Notes: generated by a model not told the origin, from the letters alone. 64,000 nt of DNA from Promethearchaeota archaeon (GCA_016839555.1 JAEOUA010000006.1:437982-501981), one strand, 5' to 3'; positions 17,922 through 27,351 are shown, counted from the first letter of the stretch. A program made the numbers and translations.

Positions 17922-19061
17922 ATGGAAATAAAAGAGAAGTTAAAAGATTTTTTTTTAATATTAGGTAAAAATTACAAATTAATTTCACCCTTTTACATAA
18001 GAAAAGCATTCAGTGTCCTATTTTATTCGATTCTAGCTTGTAAAAAAGCCTCAGACTTTGGTCCAATAAGATTACAAATTGAAATAACAGATAAATGTAA
18101 CTTTGACTGCATCATGTGTGATCGTCATAATCTTAGAAAAATAAGAAATCTAAATAATGATATTTCTTATAGCAAATTCAAGGAATTGATTGAGGAAATA
18201 AGACCATTATATGTGACTCTTAATGGTTTAGGGGAACCTTTACTTAACAAAGAATTATACAAGTTCTTAAAATTATGTAATAAAAAGAAAATCACAACTT
18301 CTATGCCTACAAATATGTCTTTTATGAATGAGATAAATATCAAAAAATTGATTAAAAATCCGCCCTCTATATTAACTTTTTCGTTTCATGGAACAAATGC
18401 TTCAATATTTAATAAAATAACCCAATCTAGAAGCTTTAAAAAGTGTATAGAAAATTTTGAGAAATTATTATCGAAAATTGAGAGTATTAAAACTGATATT
18501 CGAGTATTATGTGTACTTCAATCAGAAAATTTGGAAGAATATAATGCTATGTTCACTTTTCTTAAAAATTGGAATTTATTAAATAGTTTTAGATTAGAAC
18601 CTGTTTTTGATTTTGTCCCAAATCATAATGTGGTTCCCGCCAAAAGTCAAATAAAGCAAGTTTTATTTAAATTAAATTCAGAAATGAAAATTATTAATGA
18701 TAAAGAAAAAAAAGCTTTTTTAAATAATTGGAGAGAAAAATTGTTAGAATTATATAATAGAAAAGATTTAAAGATGAAAGTTCCTTGCTTAACTCCTTGG
18801 ATTTCAACTTATATTACTGCTACTGGTAAAGTTCTTCCCTGTTGCTATTTGACTAATGAAAAGTATGTAATGGGAAATATAAATGAAATTTCATTTATGA
18901 AAATCTGGAATGGTGAAAAATATCAAAATTTCAGGAGTTTATTAATAAATTCTAGAAGAAATATTAAAGAGTGTTATAGATGTTTCTGGAATGATCAAGA
19001 TAGAGTAAATCTTTATCGCCTGATGCTCTTTGGGTATTCTGGATGGATTAAAAATCTTTAA
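17922..19061 (+). CDS. Radical SAM/SPASM-domain protein
   Basis: A 379-residue radical SAM enzyme. EITDKCNFDCIMCDR gives the CxxxCxxC cluster at Cys59, Cys63 and Cys66, which binds the [4Fe-4S]-SAM cluster. LNGLGEPLLN near residue 106 is the GGE-like SAM-binding segment. The C-terminus (about 285-365) has a SPASM-type auxiliary cluster: PCLTPW, VLPCCYL, GNINE and CYRCFW. SPASM enzymes modify peptides, sugars or other small molecules. The first 45 residues form a basic, partly hydrophobic leader. It is monocistronic and divergent from Sec61 beta across 208 bp. The substrate is unknown, and a surface-polysaccharide role is possible because a glycosyltransferase is next to it. Confidence 0.82.
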   Translation: MEIKEKLKDFFLILGKNYKLISPFYIRKAFSVLFYSILACKKASDFGPIRLQIEITDKCNFDCIMCDRHNLRKIRNLNNDISYSKFKELIEEIRPLYVTLNGLGEPLLNKELYKFLKLCNKKKITTSMPTNMSFMNEINIKKLIKNPPSILTFSFHGTNASIFNKITQSRSFKKCIENFEKLLSKIESIKTDIRVLCVLQSENLEEYNAMFTFLKNWNLLNSFRLEPVFDFVPNHNVVPAKSQIKQVLFKLNSEMKIINDKEKKAFLNNWREKLLELYNRKDLKMKVPCLTPWISTYITATGKVLPCCYLTNEKYVMGNINEISFMKIWNGEKYQNFRSLLINSRRNIKECYRCFWNDQDRVNLYRLMLFGYSGWIKNL

Positions 19062-19191
19062 AGAGCAAGGGTTTATGGATTGTTCTAAAAATATTAGAAA
19101 AAAAATATTTTTCAATATATTTTAAAAAAACGAGCTTCTTATAGGATAAGCTATAAATAAATTTTCTAATTCCGTTTTTAACGACGTGAAA

Positions 19192-20295
19192 TTAATTTCC
19201 TTGATAAAATTTGTTATAAATTTTCTCCAATCTTTTCCCTACTGCCTGCCAAGTATATTTTCTTAAAATTTTTTGACCTTTTTGAATTTTTTTCTGCTTA
19301 ATATCATTATTTTCCAAGAGATATATAATTTGTTTAGAAAGAAGATCTGGTCTTTTAGGTGGAACATAAATAGCACTATCATCTAAAATTTCCTTATATA
19401 CTTCTAGATCGGAGCAAATTACCGGGCTATCGCATGCCAGCGCCTCTAAAGGTGTGTTTCCAAATCCCTCACCCCCAGAGGAATATGCAATAAGTATATC
19501 GGCCATTGAATAATAAATAGGTACTAGATTATCGGAAATAAAACCTGTAAAATAAATATCTTTAAAGTTTTGTTTCCAGGTCTCATAAATTTTCTCCATC
19601 TCGAAATCAGGTTCTCCAGCAATAATTAGATTAACGTTAGGTATTTTTTTTTTAGTTACGTTATACGCCTCAATGATATCATTCACTCCTTTATATTTGG
19701 CAATTCTCCCCAGATATAATAAAATAGGACCTCGAATATTCAGTTTTTCTTTAAGTTTTTTAGCTTCATATGGATAAGGATGAAATTTCCTATCAATACC
19801 ATTATAAATTACTTCGATTTTATTTGAAGAAATATTCGGAACAACTTTTTTCAACCCTTTTTTTGTGTGATATGATGGTACTGTAATTAAGGTTGATTTT
19901 TTTACAACTTGAGAAAGAAATATCCTTTGAATAGAGCCTAAAGTATAATATGTTTCAAATGGACCAAGATCATGAATTGTAGAAATAAATCGTTTTTTAT
20001 TTGAAGCCAAAATAGGTAAACAACCTTTTGGTTTATTTCCGTGAATTATATCAAAATGATGTGAGCGAAGATACTTCGCTACTCTTAAAATAAATTCTGG
20101 AGCCCATAAATAGCGATTTCGTAGAATATTATATTGCATTATGTTAGAATCAGCAAGTTCATAGTTCCATTTTCCCGTTAATAGTTTTACATCGTATCCA
20201 CTATTAATTAAATACTCATAAATTCCCTCAAACCCAGTTCTTTCACAATCAGGGGCAATTTTTATAGAAATTAAACAAATTTTTAAATTAAACAA
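19192..20295 (-). CDS. Glycosyltransferase family 4 protein
   Basis: A 367-residue GT-B glycosyltransferase. The N-terminal domain has an ISIKIAPDCERTGFEG donor loop. The C-terminal domain has ILYLGRIAKYKGVND (near 193-207), AGEPDF, and SSGGEGFGNTPLEALACDSPVI (about 272-293), the GT4 signature including the E-x7-E retaining pair. It would move a sugar from an NDP-sugar, probably in surface glycan or glycolipid synthesis. The start is TTG at 20295, as no ATG is available near the family N-terminus. A 28-bp direct repeat overlaps its 5' end and recurs 33 bp upstream. Confidence 0.85.
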   Translation of the reverse strand: MFNLKICLISIKIAPDCERTGFEGIYEYLINSGYDVKLLTGKWNYELADSNIMQYNILRNRYLWAPEFILRVAKYLRSHHFDIIHGNKPKGCLPILASNKKRFISTIHDLGPFETYYTLGSIQRIFLSQVVKKSTLITVPSYHTKKGLKKVVPNISSNKIEVIYNGIDRKFHPYPYEAKKLKEKLNIRGPILLYLGRIAKYKGVNDIIEAYNVTKKKIPNVNLIIAGEPDFEMEKIYETWKQNFKDIYFTGFISDNLVPIYYSMADILIAYSSGGEGFGNTPLEALACDSPVICSDLEVYKEILDDSAIYVPPKRPDLLSKQIIYLLENNDIKQKKIQKGQKILRKYTWQAVGKRLEKIYNKFYQGN

Positions 20296-20349
20296 ATTTT
20301 TAAATTTTTTAATTTTTTAATTTTATAGAAATTAAACAAATTTTTAAAT
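20261..20349. repeat. 28-bp direct repeat at the 5' end of the GT4 gene
   Basis: A 28-bp A/T-rich word beginning TTTATAGAAATTAAACAAAT occurs identically at 20261-20288 and 20322-20349, with a simple AT stretch between. The first copy lies inside the start of the glycosyltransferase coding region and the second in the gap to methionine aminopeptidase. It looks like a recent local duplication. Confidence 0.8.
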
Positions 20350-20356
20350 AATCTAG

Positions 20357-21337
20357 CTAAGTTAATTGCTCATATCCGTTTTCAGTTACTAAAACAGTTT
20401 GTTCCGATTGAGCAACATAAGCATTAGATTCTTCAGATAGAACGTAATGAGTTTCGATTTTTCCTTGTCTAATCAATTCTTGAAGACCAAATGCTACACC
20501 AATCTGAAATTCATCTGCTAGCCACCGTTCGGCAAATGGCAAGCTTCTGTAAGTTTTATTGATAAATCCTAAAATTTTTTTTGAACTTTTTCTACGTAGT
20601 GGAACGCGTCCCGCAAATGGATTGAGACTATATATGTGGCAACTATTTGTGCTATGAACAGATCCTGTGCCTGTTGATGAGAAAATTTCAATAGCAAATA
20701 CATCTCCTTGTTCTATTTCATCACCTCCTTGAGAACCTAATTCTGGCAACTTTTTTGTCCCATGAACAAGCCATCTTTCAATTTGATGCCCCCCTAATTC
20801 TTTTATTGGTCTAAAGTTAAAGCCCTTTATAATACTCTCAATTTTTTTTCCAATCTCACGTGTATTGACTCCTGGTTTTATCATCATTTTTGCTGCTTCT
20901 AAAGCCGTTTCAGTGGCTGTTATTATATTTTCTAACTCTTCTTTTTCATTAAATTTTATAGTGAATGCAGTATCAACGATATATCCATCAATATGCACAC
21001 CTAAATCCAATTTTACGATATCGTTTTCCTTTATTTTTAGTCCATCATCTTTTATTGGTGAGGTGTAATGAGCAGCAATATTATTTATACTTAAATTTAC
21101 GGGAAAAGCACAAAAACCTCCTAATTCTTTAATCTTTTTTTCCGCATCCGTTATTATTTCGAGAGCCATACTTCCAACTTTTATTTTGGGTTTTATATAT
21201 TTCTTAACCTTTTTAGCAATATCACCCGCTTTCCTTAGAGACTCTAATTTCTTTTCTTCTTCATCACTTTTTTCATTCATTTGTTCTGGTTTCTTCTTAG
21301 TTTCATTTTTTGAGTTTTGTTTCTCTTTCTCATTCAT
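20357..21337 (-). CDS. map: Methionine aminopeptidase type II with charged N-terminal extension
   Basis: A 326-residue pita-bread metallopeptidase that removes initiator methionine. The metal ligands are visible: Asp111 and Asp122 in LDLGVHIDGYIVDTAF, His184 in LGGHQIERW, Glu217 in FAIEIFS, and Glu312 near the C-terminus. The helical insertion before the last ligand (about 235-290) marks type II, the archaeal and eukaryotic form. Archaeal enzymes are usually about 295 residues. This one has an extra 35-residue N-terminus rich in Lys, Glu and Asn, like a short version of the eukaryotic MetAP2 extension. It is cytosolic. It precedes the GT4 gene, but a duplicated AT-rich gap separates them. Confidence 0.93.
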   Translation of the reverse strand: MNEKEKQNSKNETKKKPEQMNEKSDEEEKKLESLRKAGDIAKKVKKYIKPKIKVGSMALEIITDAEKKIKELGGFCAFPVNLSINNIAAHYTSPIKDDGLKIKENDIVKLDLGVHIDGYIVDTAFTIKFNEKEELENIITATETALEAAKMMIKPGVNTREIGKKIESIIKGFNFRPIKELGGHQIERWLVHGTKKLPELGSQGGDEIEQGDVFAIEIFSSTGTGSVHSTNSCHIYSLNPFAGRVPLRRKSSKKILGFINKTYRSLPFAERWLADEFQIGVAFGLQELIRQGKIETHYVLSEESNAYVAQSEQTVLVTENGYEQLT

Positions 21338-21643
21338 ATTTATTATTAATGAAAAAGGAATAATAATTTTTTTTAATGATTTAAACTCCTCGGAAAGAGC
21401 TTAATAGTAATATTTTGATAAAATTTTCAACTATGATTAAATTTTAAAAAGTGAAATTTATTAGAAATTTTGTTGAGTTAGTATCTTATTTTGTAAAAGA
21501 AAATTTAATAAAACCTAAAAATATAAAAAATTAATTAATTTATAACCTATTAAGAATTATTATATTACATATTATTATAAATTAAAATTTTTATAATAAT
21601 AATTTTTTTATACTATTAATTAAATTAAATCGGTCGATCGAAA
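21338..21643. other. AT-rich divergent intergenic region
   Basis: This stretch of about 300 bp separates methionine aminopeptidase from the roadblock gene. I see no gene. It holds a box-A-like TTTTTATA at 21605-21612 and a palindromic TCGATCGA at 21634-21641, just before the roadblock coding region. The rest is simple AT sequence. Confidence 0.5.
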
Positions 21644-22015
21644 ATTACTGAGAACATAAGCGAATTAACTGAAATACTTAGAAATTTAGAAGCTGTTAAT
21701 TCAGATATCCAAGGAAGTGCGATCGTTTCAATTCAAGGGTTACCAATATGTTCTGCTCTTTCTAAAAATGTAAATGACGGCATCGTCTCTGCAATGTCCG
21801 CGGCTATACTTTCTGTTTCAGAGCGTGCCGTCCAAGAGCTTGCACGAGGAGAATTAAAGCGAATATTAATAGAAGGTATAGATGGATTAATTATTCTCTC
21901 GCAAGCAGGTCAAAATGCTATTCTTGCCACTTTAACGGCACCCAATCCTTCATTAGGGATGGTTTTTTTAAATATCGAAAGTGTGACTAAGAAGATAGCA
22001 AAAATACTGGATTAA
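21644..22015 (+). CDS. Roadblock/LC7-domain protein with apparent AUU start
   Basis: From 21644 the frame reads ITENISELTEILRNLEAVNS, then SAIVSIQGLPICSAL, ending with LATLTAPNPSLGMVFLNIES. This is a complete roadblock/LC7 (MglB-like) domain of about 123 residues, a fold used to regulate small GTPases. Between the upstream stop (21626-21628) and the ATG at 21794 there is no in-frame ATG, GTG or TTG. Starting at 21794 would delete the first 50 residues and half the fold, so ATT at 21644 is the likely initiator. A box-A-like element lies 35 bp upstream. The 725-residue gene follows after 90 bp. Confidence 0.75.
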   Translation: MTENISELTEILRNLEAVNSDIQGSAIVSIQGLPICSALSKNVNDGIVSAMSAAILSVSERAVQELARGELKRILIEGIDGLIILSQAGQNAILATLTAPNPSLGMVFLNIESVTKKIAKILD

Positions 22016-22105
22016 ATTGAATAAATTAATTAATAAATCCTCTTACTATAGATTTTTATAAATAATTTTATTATCTAATTTGTTTTATTTTTATAGTAAA
22101 GAATC

Positions 22106-24283
22106 ATGTCTCTACTCTCTGAGAAATTTTTTAAAAATTTACAATCCCTACTTTTAAAAAACATTAAAAAAAACATATTTGATCTTGAAGAAATAAGAAA
22201 GTTTATTGCTAGTCAGGATATAAAGCGTTCAGAGAAACTCCAAAAATTGTATTATAAATTTGACCCCCTCACTATCGATAAAAAAAGTGAATTTTTCGAG
22301 GATCTATTTAAAAAAATAGCAGAAGATATTTTATCTTTAAAAAATCGAGATATAGCACGAGAGAAATTATTATATAAATCAAATATTTATGATGTTTTAA
22401 AAGGATTAGTAGATAAACTGCTTTTTGAAAAAATTTGCATAGAATGTAGCTCAAATCAAATTTCAGAGAGTCGTTATGCTTTCAATGAGAATCGAATAAT
22501 ACATTTTTGTAATAATTGTCAAAGGAATGTTCAGGTCATTTATAAATCAAAATATTTATTGAAATTCCTTATTTATTTACAATATTGGACGCAGAGAAGT
22601 AATCTTAAAAAAATGACTAATACCTATGTGAATTCAAAAGCCTTTTTAAGTTATTTATTCTCAGATTGCTTTAATTATTTTCTAGAGAAAGGTAACTTAA
22701 AGTTAGTTATTATGTTTTATAATATTTTAGAGGAGAATAATATATCTAAGCCAAATGATACGAAAAACAAGAAAGATATTCAATCTATTATAGTTCAAAC
22801 CATTATTAAATCATTAAATTCGGGAGATTTCCAAAAAATAACGTATTCTATAGAGCATTTAATTAATGAGAAAAACAAAATAAATTTACCAGAAATTCTT
22901 TCAAATCCAGAATATAAGAAAAAAATTGAAGCTACTTTTTACAAAGTGTTATCTAAAGATCTCAGCTCGAGGAAATTTGATCATTTTAGACAATTATTAG
23001 AGCATTCAGATGTACTTGATATTTTTATTGATGTGGGAAAAATACCAAATCGTCAAAAAATCATTGTAAAATTGATAATAAACTGTATAGAGGATGTAGC
23101 GGTCGGTTATCAGACATCGTCCCTTGGGAAAGTTATTGAGATCATTAGTTTCTTTAATGAAAATAACTTATTACAAAGAGAGTTAAGTGATAAGAATTTG
23201 GAAGAATTGAGGAGTTTATGGAAAGATAAGATTCTCATTAGCAATTTAAAAGATCTTTTTGGACAAGTAAATAATTATCTATTATATTTTATCTATAAAG
23301 TAGTCCCTAAAGAATTATATAAATTTTTCGTAAGTTCTCCTAACGCCTATAGCTTTTATACCGATATAGATCAATTAATTTATTATATTAAAAATTCATT
23401 TTTTAACAACTACTCCATCTATGGATTAAGTGTAAGAAAGTTAGGGTCTCTCGATAAATTTATTAATGAATTTAAAAAGCAATGGGAAAAAACAGGAAAA
23501 AATACTTCTAAAAAAGATTCCTTGATTTCTAACGATGATGAAGAATTCTTTGAATTTAATACAGAATATGTATATAGAATAAGTTATTACGGAACGCTTC
23601 AAGGGCGAGTTGAAAAAGTTGTAAAAAGGCATTTAGTCTCTCCAGAAAATATATTACACAATCTTGAATCTATTTTATCTCTCGATAAATATAAGTTCCA
23701 TAGTTTATCCATGGTCTTATTGGGAGGATTAGGACCACAGGGACATGGTTTCACCTATGCTACCCCAAAAGGGGAAGTAGTTGAAATATGCTCCGATATA
23801 AGGGAAAATGAAGCGATAATTATCAAATATAAGCAGTTCCTTAAGAGACAATTTATCTCGAAATTACATAAAAAAATGAAGTCATTTACGATAAATCCCT
23901 CAATCATAGAAGAAGTCTGTGAGTTTTTAGAGAATGTTCTCAGTAAAAAAGAATTAATTAAATATAAAAATAAAGAGGAAATCGTCCAAAAAATTGAAAC
24001 ATTTTTAAGAAATAAATATCCTCCACATATCATCATAGAAAAAAAACTTAAAATAATAATAAATTCAATAGCAAAAGCAATTAATGTCATTTTAGCCCCT
24101 ATTAATATGGTAGATCAATTCAAAGCAAGGATGGATTTAGTAAAAAGAAAAAAAATTAGTGCTGGAGATATTGCAAAATTGACGTCTCTGAAATCCAAAT
24201 CTCATTATGATGTGTTAAGAGAGCGAACCCTCTATCAATACATCATAAAATGGTTCTATGAATTATATCTACAGAATAAATAG
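22106..24283 (+). CDS. Large uncharacterised protein with zinc ribbon
   Basis: I do not recognise this 725-residue protein. It is mostly helical, very rich in Lys, Ile, Asn and Phe, with no signal peptide or clear membrane segment. A zinc ribbon-like pair lies at Cys111/Cys114 and Cys135/Cys138 (CIEC and CNNC). The region around 525-580 has a well-formed mixed block, [20 protein letters not shown] followed by [15 protein letters not shown], which looks like the most conserved core. A C-terminal helical domain follows. It lies 90 bp after the roadblock gene on the same strand, so the two may form a unit. No function is proposed. Confidence 0.6.
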   Translation: MSLLSEKFFKNLQSLLLKNIKKNIFDLEEIRKFIASQDIKRSEKLQKLYYKFDPLTIDKKSEFFEDLFKKIAEDILSLKNRDIAREKLLYKSNIYDVLKGLVDKLLFEKICIECSSNQISESRYAFNENRIIHFCNNCQRNVQVIYKSKYLLKFLIYLQYWTQRSNLKKMTNTYVNSKAFLSYLFSDCFNYFLEKGNLKLVIMFYNILEENNISKPNDTKNKKDIQSIIVQTIIKSLNSGDFQKITYSIEHLINEKNKINLPEILSNPEYKKKIEATFYKVLSKDLSSRKFDHFRQLLEHSDVLDIFIDVGKIPNRQKIIVKLIINCIEDVAVGYQTSSLGKVIEIISFFNENNLLQRELSDKNLEELRSLWKDKILISNLKDLFGQVNNYLLYFIYKVVPKELYKFFVSSPNAYSFYTDIDQLIYYIKNSFFNNYSIYGLSVRKLGSLDKFINEFKKQWEKTGKNTSKKDSLISNDDEEFFEFNTEYVYRISYYGTLQGRVEKVVKRHLVSPENILHNLESILSLDKYKFHSLSMVLLGGLGPQGHGFTYATPKGEVVEICSDIRENEAIIIKYKQFLKRQFISKLHKKMKSFTINPSIIEEVCEFLENVLSKKELIKYKNKEEIVQKIETFLRNKYPPHIIIEKKLKIIINSIAKAINVILAPINMVDQFKARMDLVKRKKISAGDIAKLTSLKSKSHYDVLRERTLYQYIIKWFYELYLQNK

Positions 24284-24406
24284 CAAAACTTTTTTCTAAT
24301 TTTAAGCTGTATAGGTTTAAAAGAAATTAATTATTTTGAAAATGTGCTTTTTAGAAAAGGGGGGATTCAAATTACTTCTTTTAATATTCGTATTCCTCAG
24401 TAAAAA

Positions 24407-24465
24407 GTTTATAAATGTTTTAAGATAATTATAACAATATAGAAAAAGTTTTCACATGAACTTTT
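24407..24465 (+). promoter_or_regulatory. Box A and inverted repeat upstream of the multi-TM gene
   Basis: A box-A-like GTTTATAAATG lies at about 24407-24417. Downstream, AAAAGTT (24444-24450) and AACTTTT (24459-24465) form a 7-bp inverted repeat with an 8-nt spacer, near the expected transcription start and before the GTG at 24488. It could be an operator or a leader hairpin, but in AT-rich DNA chance is possible. Confidence 0.35.
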
Positions 24466-24487
24466 CCTAATTATAATATTACGAGTT

Positions 24488-25204
24488 GTGAAAGTAATGG
24501 AAATAATCGGATTTTTAGATGGATTAACTGCAGCAGTGATTATTACTACTGGTGTAGTATTTGGTCTTTTATCATTTTTTTCTGCCAGAAAATTAGGAGC
24601 AAAACTACTCTACATTGCTGGGGGATTAGTCGTATTAGTAGGCTTGCTTTGGCTTGGTCCGTTTACAGAATTCTTGTTGGTATTAATAACTGGAATTAAT
24701 TTGCCCGGAGAACTATATGGGTTTTTAAGTTATATTTGGGTCGCACCTGCGGTTGTTTTAGCCTTTTACCTTGGCGGCGAACTCATAGCACCTGAAAAAA
24801 AAAAAATAATTGTAGCAATTTATACAATATTGGGGATTGTATTTGAAATTTTTATGTTTGCCCTTCCGAACGGTAATATAAACGCTTTAGGTACTTTTAC
24901 TTGGGATGAACCAGCGGAAGGATTTTTGATAAATACTAGTTTTAATATGAGTTCTCCAACTTTTTGGATAGTGGCGATATTCTTGATATCAGTATTAATT
25001 TTCTTAGGTATTGGATTTGCAATTAAAGCTAAACAAGCTACTGGAGACTTAAGAAGAAAGTTTACATATTTATCTATAGCATTCATAATTTTTGTTATTT
25101 GCGGTGCATTGGATTCTGTTTTAGATCCTGGCATAGCGATTGGTTTTATAAGGCTCGTGATGGCCACATTCGCAATATGGACTTACCTTGGTCTAAAGAC
25201 CTAA
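24488..25204 (+). CDS. Multi-spanning membrane protein of unknown function (about seven TM)
   Basis: The 238-residue protein has about seven hydrophobic segments, with an outward-facing loop rich in Asn and Thr at about 128-155. An LRRKFTYLSIAFIIFVICG segment before the sixth span resembles the 7TM sensor module found at the N-terminus of some histidine kinases, but no kinase follows. The last span has no lysine, so it is not a retinal-binding rhodopsin. The start is GTG at 24488, and an ATG four codons in (24497) is an alternative. It is monocistronic, followed by a strong T tract. Confidence 0.65.
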   Translation: MKVMEIIGFLDGLTAAVIITTGVVFGLLSFFSARKLGAKLLYIAGGLVVLVGLLWLGPFTEFLLVLITGINLPGELYGFLSYIWVAPAVVLAFYLGGELIAPEKKKIIVAIYTILGIVFEIFMFALPNGNINALGTFTWDEPAEGFLINTSFNMSSPTFWIVAIFLISVLIFLGIGFAIKAKQATGDLRRKFTYLSIAFIIFVICGALDSVLDPGIAIGFIRLVMATFAIWTYLGLKT

Positions 25205-25226
25205 GCTAACAAAAATTTATTTTAAA

Positions 25227-25255
25227 TTTTCTCTCTCTTTTTTTTATTTTTTCCT
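25227..25255 (+). terminator. Oligo-T tract after the multi-TM gene
   Basis: Two T runs of six and eight bases within a CT-rich stretch follow the stop at 25204, consistent with an archaeal oligo-T terminator. Confidence 0.45.
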
Positions 25256-25360
25256 ATTCTTTGAAATTATATTAATTCTTTACATTAAACCAAAAAAATG
25301 ATAGTTTTTAGAAAAAATCAAAAAAGAGAGAGATTTCAATAAAATTCTCATACCTAATAA

Positions 25361-26824
25361 CTATTGTCTGAGTTCTTGAATATTGTCGAAGATTGTATCA
25401 AATCTATTTCTAATAGAACCCGCTAAACCTTCCTCCTCTGAAACAACAGAATTTACCGCGGTTTTTAACCCATAATGACCTTCTGAAATAAGTACTCTTA
25501 TTGGAAGCGTTAAGATTTCATTTATAAGCATCACAATTTCTTGTAATATTTTAACTAATTTCGGAAATCTTTCTTGGGTTTTATCGACTAGGGATTGTTC
25601 AGCTGGAACTAAACCATTTTCTCTTTGTCGCTTTAATTCTTCCCAAATATTATCTTCTAATTCTGAGAAATTGATACCCAAATCTTCTAAAGCAATTTGG
25701 GCTCCTTCAAACACAAAATTGATGTCATCTCTTCCAGTATATAGTCTAACATTTTCTACCATTTCTTCGGGTGCTAAACCATCCAAAAAATTGACCAACA
25801 ATTCATGATAATCGTTGATGACATCTAAAGGAATAAAGAGTAATACTAATTCTTTTAATTGTTTATACAAATAACCAAATGCTTTTGCCATGGTTTCATT
25901 TTTCAATAATTTCTCCACAAATCCTCCGTATTCGTTTAAAAGATGGATAGTTAAAAAGCCTATTATTCGGATTAGATCGTCCTCATAGTTGCGAAAATAG
26001 TCAAAAAATTTAGCAGGTTCCATATGTAATTTATCTTGAATAATTTTGGCAACTCTTTCTTTTACTGCTTCGAACGGCTCATCAATTATATCCTCTATTT
26101 TATCGAGTGAGAATGCATCCTGTAATTTATCAAAAATATCTAATTTACTTGTCTGGATAAATTCTTCTTCTGTTTCTTCAAGATGTAGTTTTGACAATAT
26201 TTTTTTTTCTTTTTCAGCACTTTTAAGCTCTTTCCATTGATTATAATCATAAACTTTACATAATAATTGTAGGCACTCATCTCCCTTTGCTTTGCATTTC
26301 TGTTCGGTGATGCTTATACGATAATTATTTTCCTTTACTTGCAATATAAAATTGGCAACACTTTGAAGCATCCCACATAACCCACAAGCCATGCCTTCTG
26401 TATTTTGCTTTACCTTAGAGAGATCAAAAGTATCTTCCGAAGATAGTCCATAATCTGCGCAGATGGGACAATTATCGATTTTTAAAAGATAATCATTATA
26501 AGGGGAGTCTTGTTTTGGAATTTCTTCATAAGTTAAATCTTCCAACTCTTTTCCAAAAACTACCACCCATAGAATCTCAAAATAATCTAAAACTTTATCG
26601 GGACTTCCCGGCATAAATTTAAATATAGTAGAATGGCGTTCACAGGATTCATACGCAGCTCTTTTACCAATTTCCCGCATTACTAGCAAACTGAGGTCCT
26701 CATCGTGAGTTATGTTATTAATCTCTTTTAATATTTCTCTGTAAAGTAATGAATAAAAAAGAGATGATGTGTTCTGCCCAAAAGCCTTTGTTATTTTTTT
26801 CATCAACCACTTAACTGCTCCCAT
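25361..26824 (-). CDS. V4R/TRAPP-like domain protein with long helical C-terminus
   Basis: This is a 487-residue protein. Residues 15-190 look like a V4R domain, the fold shared by bacterial 4-vinyl reductase-like sensors and eukaryotic TRAPP Bet3 subunits. It opens with SSLFYSLLYREILKEI and AAYES, then carries CPIC (119-122), CGLCGML (147-153) and a closing CKAKGDECLQLL (177-188), the typical last strand. The rest (about 200-487) is acidic, helical and unfamiliar. No membrane segment is present. It starts 2 bp after the smaller V4R/TRAPP protein stops, so the two are co-transcribed and may form a complex. A metal-binding role for the cysteines is likely. Confidence 0.65.
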   Translation of the reverse strand: MGAVKWLMKKITKAFGQNTSSLFYSLLYREILKEINNITHDEDLSLLVMREIGKRAAYESCERHSTIFKFMPGSPDKVLDYFEILWVVVFGKELEDLTYEEIPKQDSPYNDYLLKIDNCPICADYGLSSEDTFDLSKVKQNTEGMACGLCGMLQSVANFILQVKENNYRISITEQKCKAKGDECLQLLCKVYDYNQWKELKSAEKEKKILSKLHLEETEEEFIQTSKLDIFDKLQDAFSLDKIEDIIDEPFEAVKERVAKIIQDKLHMEPAKFFDYFRNYEDDLIRIIGFLTIHLLNEYGGFVEKLLKNETMAKAFGYLYKQLKELVLLFIPLDVINDYHELLVNFLDGLAPEEMVENVRLYTGRDDINFVFEGAQIALEDLGINFSELEDNIWEELKRQRENGLVPAEQSLVDKTQERFPKLVKILQEIVMLINEILTLPIRVLISEGHYGLKTAVNSVVSEEEGLAGSIRNRFDTIFDNIQELRQ

Positions 26825-26826
26825 TT

Positions 26827-27351
26827 TTATTTTTCACCTGTTTTGTATTTAAAGACTTGAACACAAGATTTATTACCAAGTGCTTTCGATTTTTGAACGC
26901 TTACTGGCTCAATCATTACGCCTGATTTTTGATTTGAATTCATATTAATCCGATTAATATATTCTGGGATCAATCCTAAAAGGATTTCACATCCTGCAAT
27001 TTCTATATCATCATAATGATATTTACATAATGCACAATTAGAATCGCTTACAATAATTAATTGTTCCAGATCATTAATTTCCACAGAAACGGAGCTTTTC
27101 AACACCTCTTTGTAAATAGTAGCAATAACTTCCCTTAAATTAGTGAGCGAAACTATGTCAACTGGATTCCAATAATCATAATAGGTTTTAGCTATATTTC
27201 TCCCCATTTGCCTTAATCTTTGTTTTAAATCCGTAACTCCATTATTTATCATAAATCTTATGATATGATAAATTGCATTACGCAATTGATTCATTGTAGC
27301 GTCTGCAAGTCTTAAATCGTTTCTTGAGTAATTCATTGTTAAATTCTTCAA
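26827..27351 (-). CDS. TRAPP Bet3/V4R-family protein
   Basis: A 174-residue single-domain protein. An N-terminal helix pair is followed by CALCKYHYDDIEIAGCEILL (106-125), GLIPEYINRIN, and a closing strand with SKALGNKSCVQVFKY (155-169). This matches the Bet3/V4R fold, in which the final strand carries a small-residue, G-x-x-C-x-x-x-F motif. Cys106, Cys109, Cys121 and Cys163 could bind a metal. In eukaryotes TRAPP subunits tether vesicles and activate Rab GTPases, and related proteins are known in Asgard archaea. The gene lies just before the larger V4R protein. The start at 27351 (ATG) gives a complete domain. Confidence 0.65.
   Translation of the reverse strand: MKNLTMNYSRNDLRLADATMNQLRNAIYHIIRFMINNGVTDLKQRLRQMGRNIAKTYYDYWNPVDIVSLTNLREVIATIYKEVLKSSVSVEINDLEQLIIVSDSNCALCKYHYDDIEIAGCEILLGLIPEYINRINMNSNQKSGVMIEPVSVQKSKALGNKSCVQVFKYKTGEK

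Noticed and set aside
20281..20349. CRISPR-like repeat array
   Set aside because: Only two copies with one short AT-rich spacer and no cas gene. It is a simple local duplication.
21794..22015. Short 73-residue protein starting at the ATG at 21794
   Set aside because: The upstream in-frame sequence completes a roadblock domain, so this is only its second half.
24488..25204. Multi-TM protein as a microbial rhodopsin
   Set aside because: About seven hydrophobic segments fit, but the last span has no lysine for retinal and the usual Asp/Glu pattern of the third span is absent.
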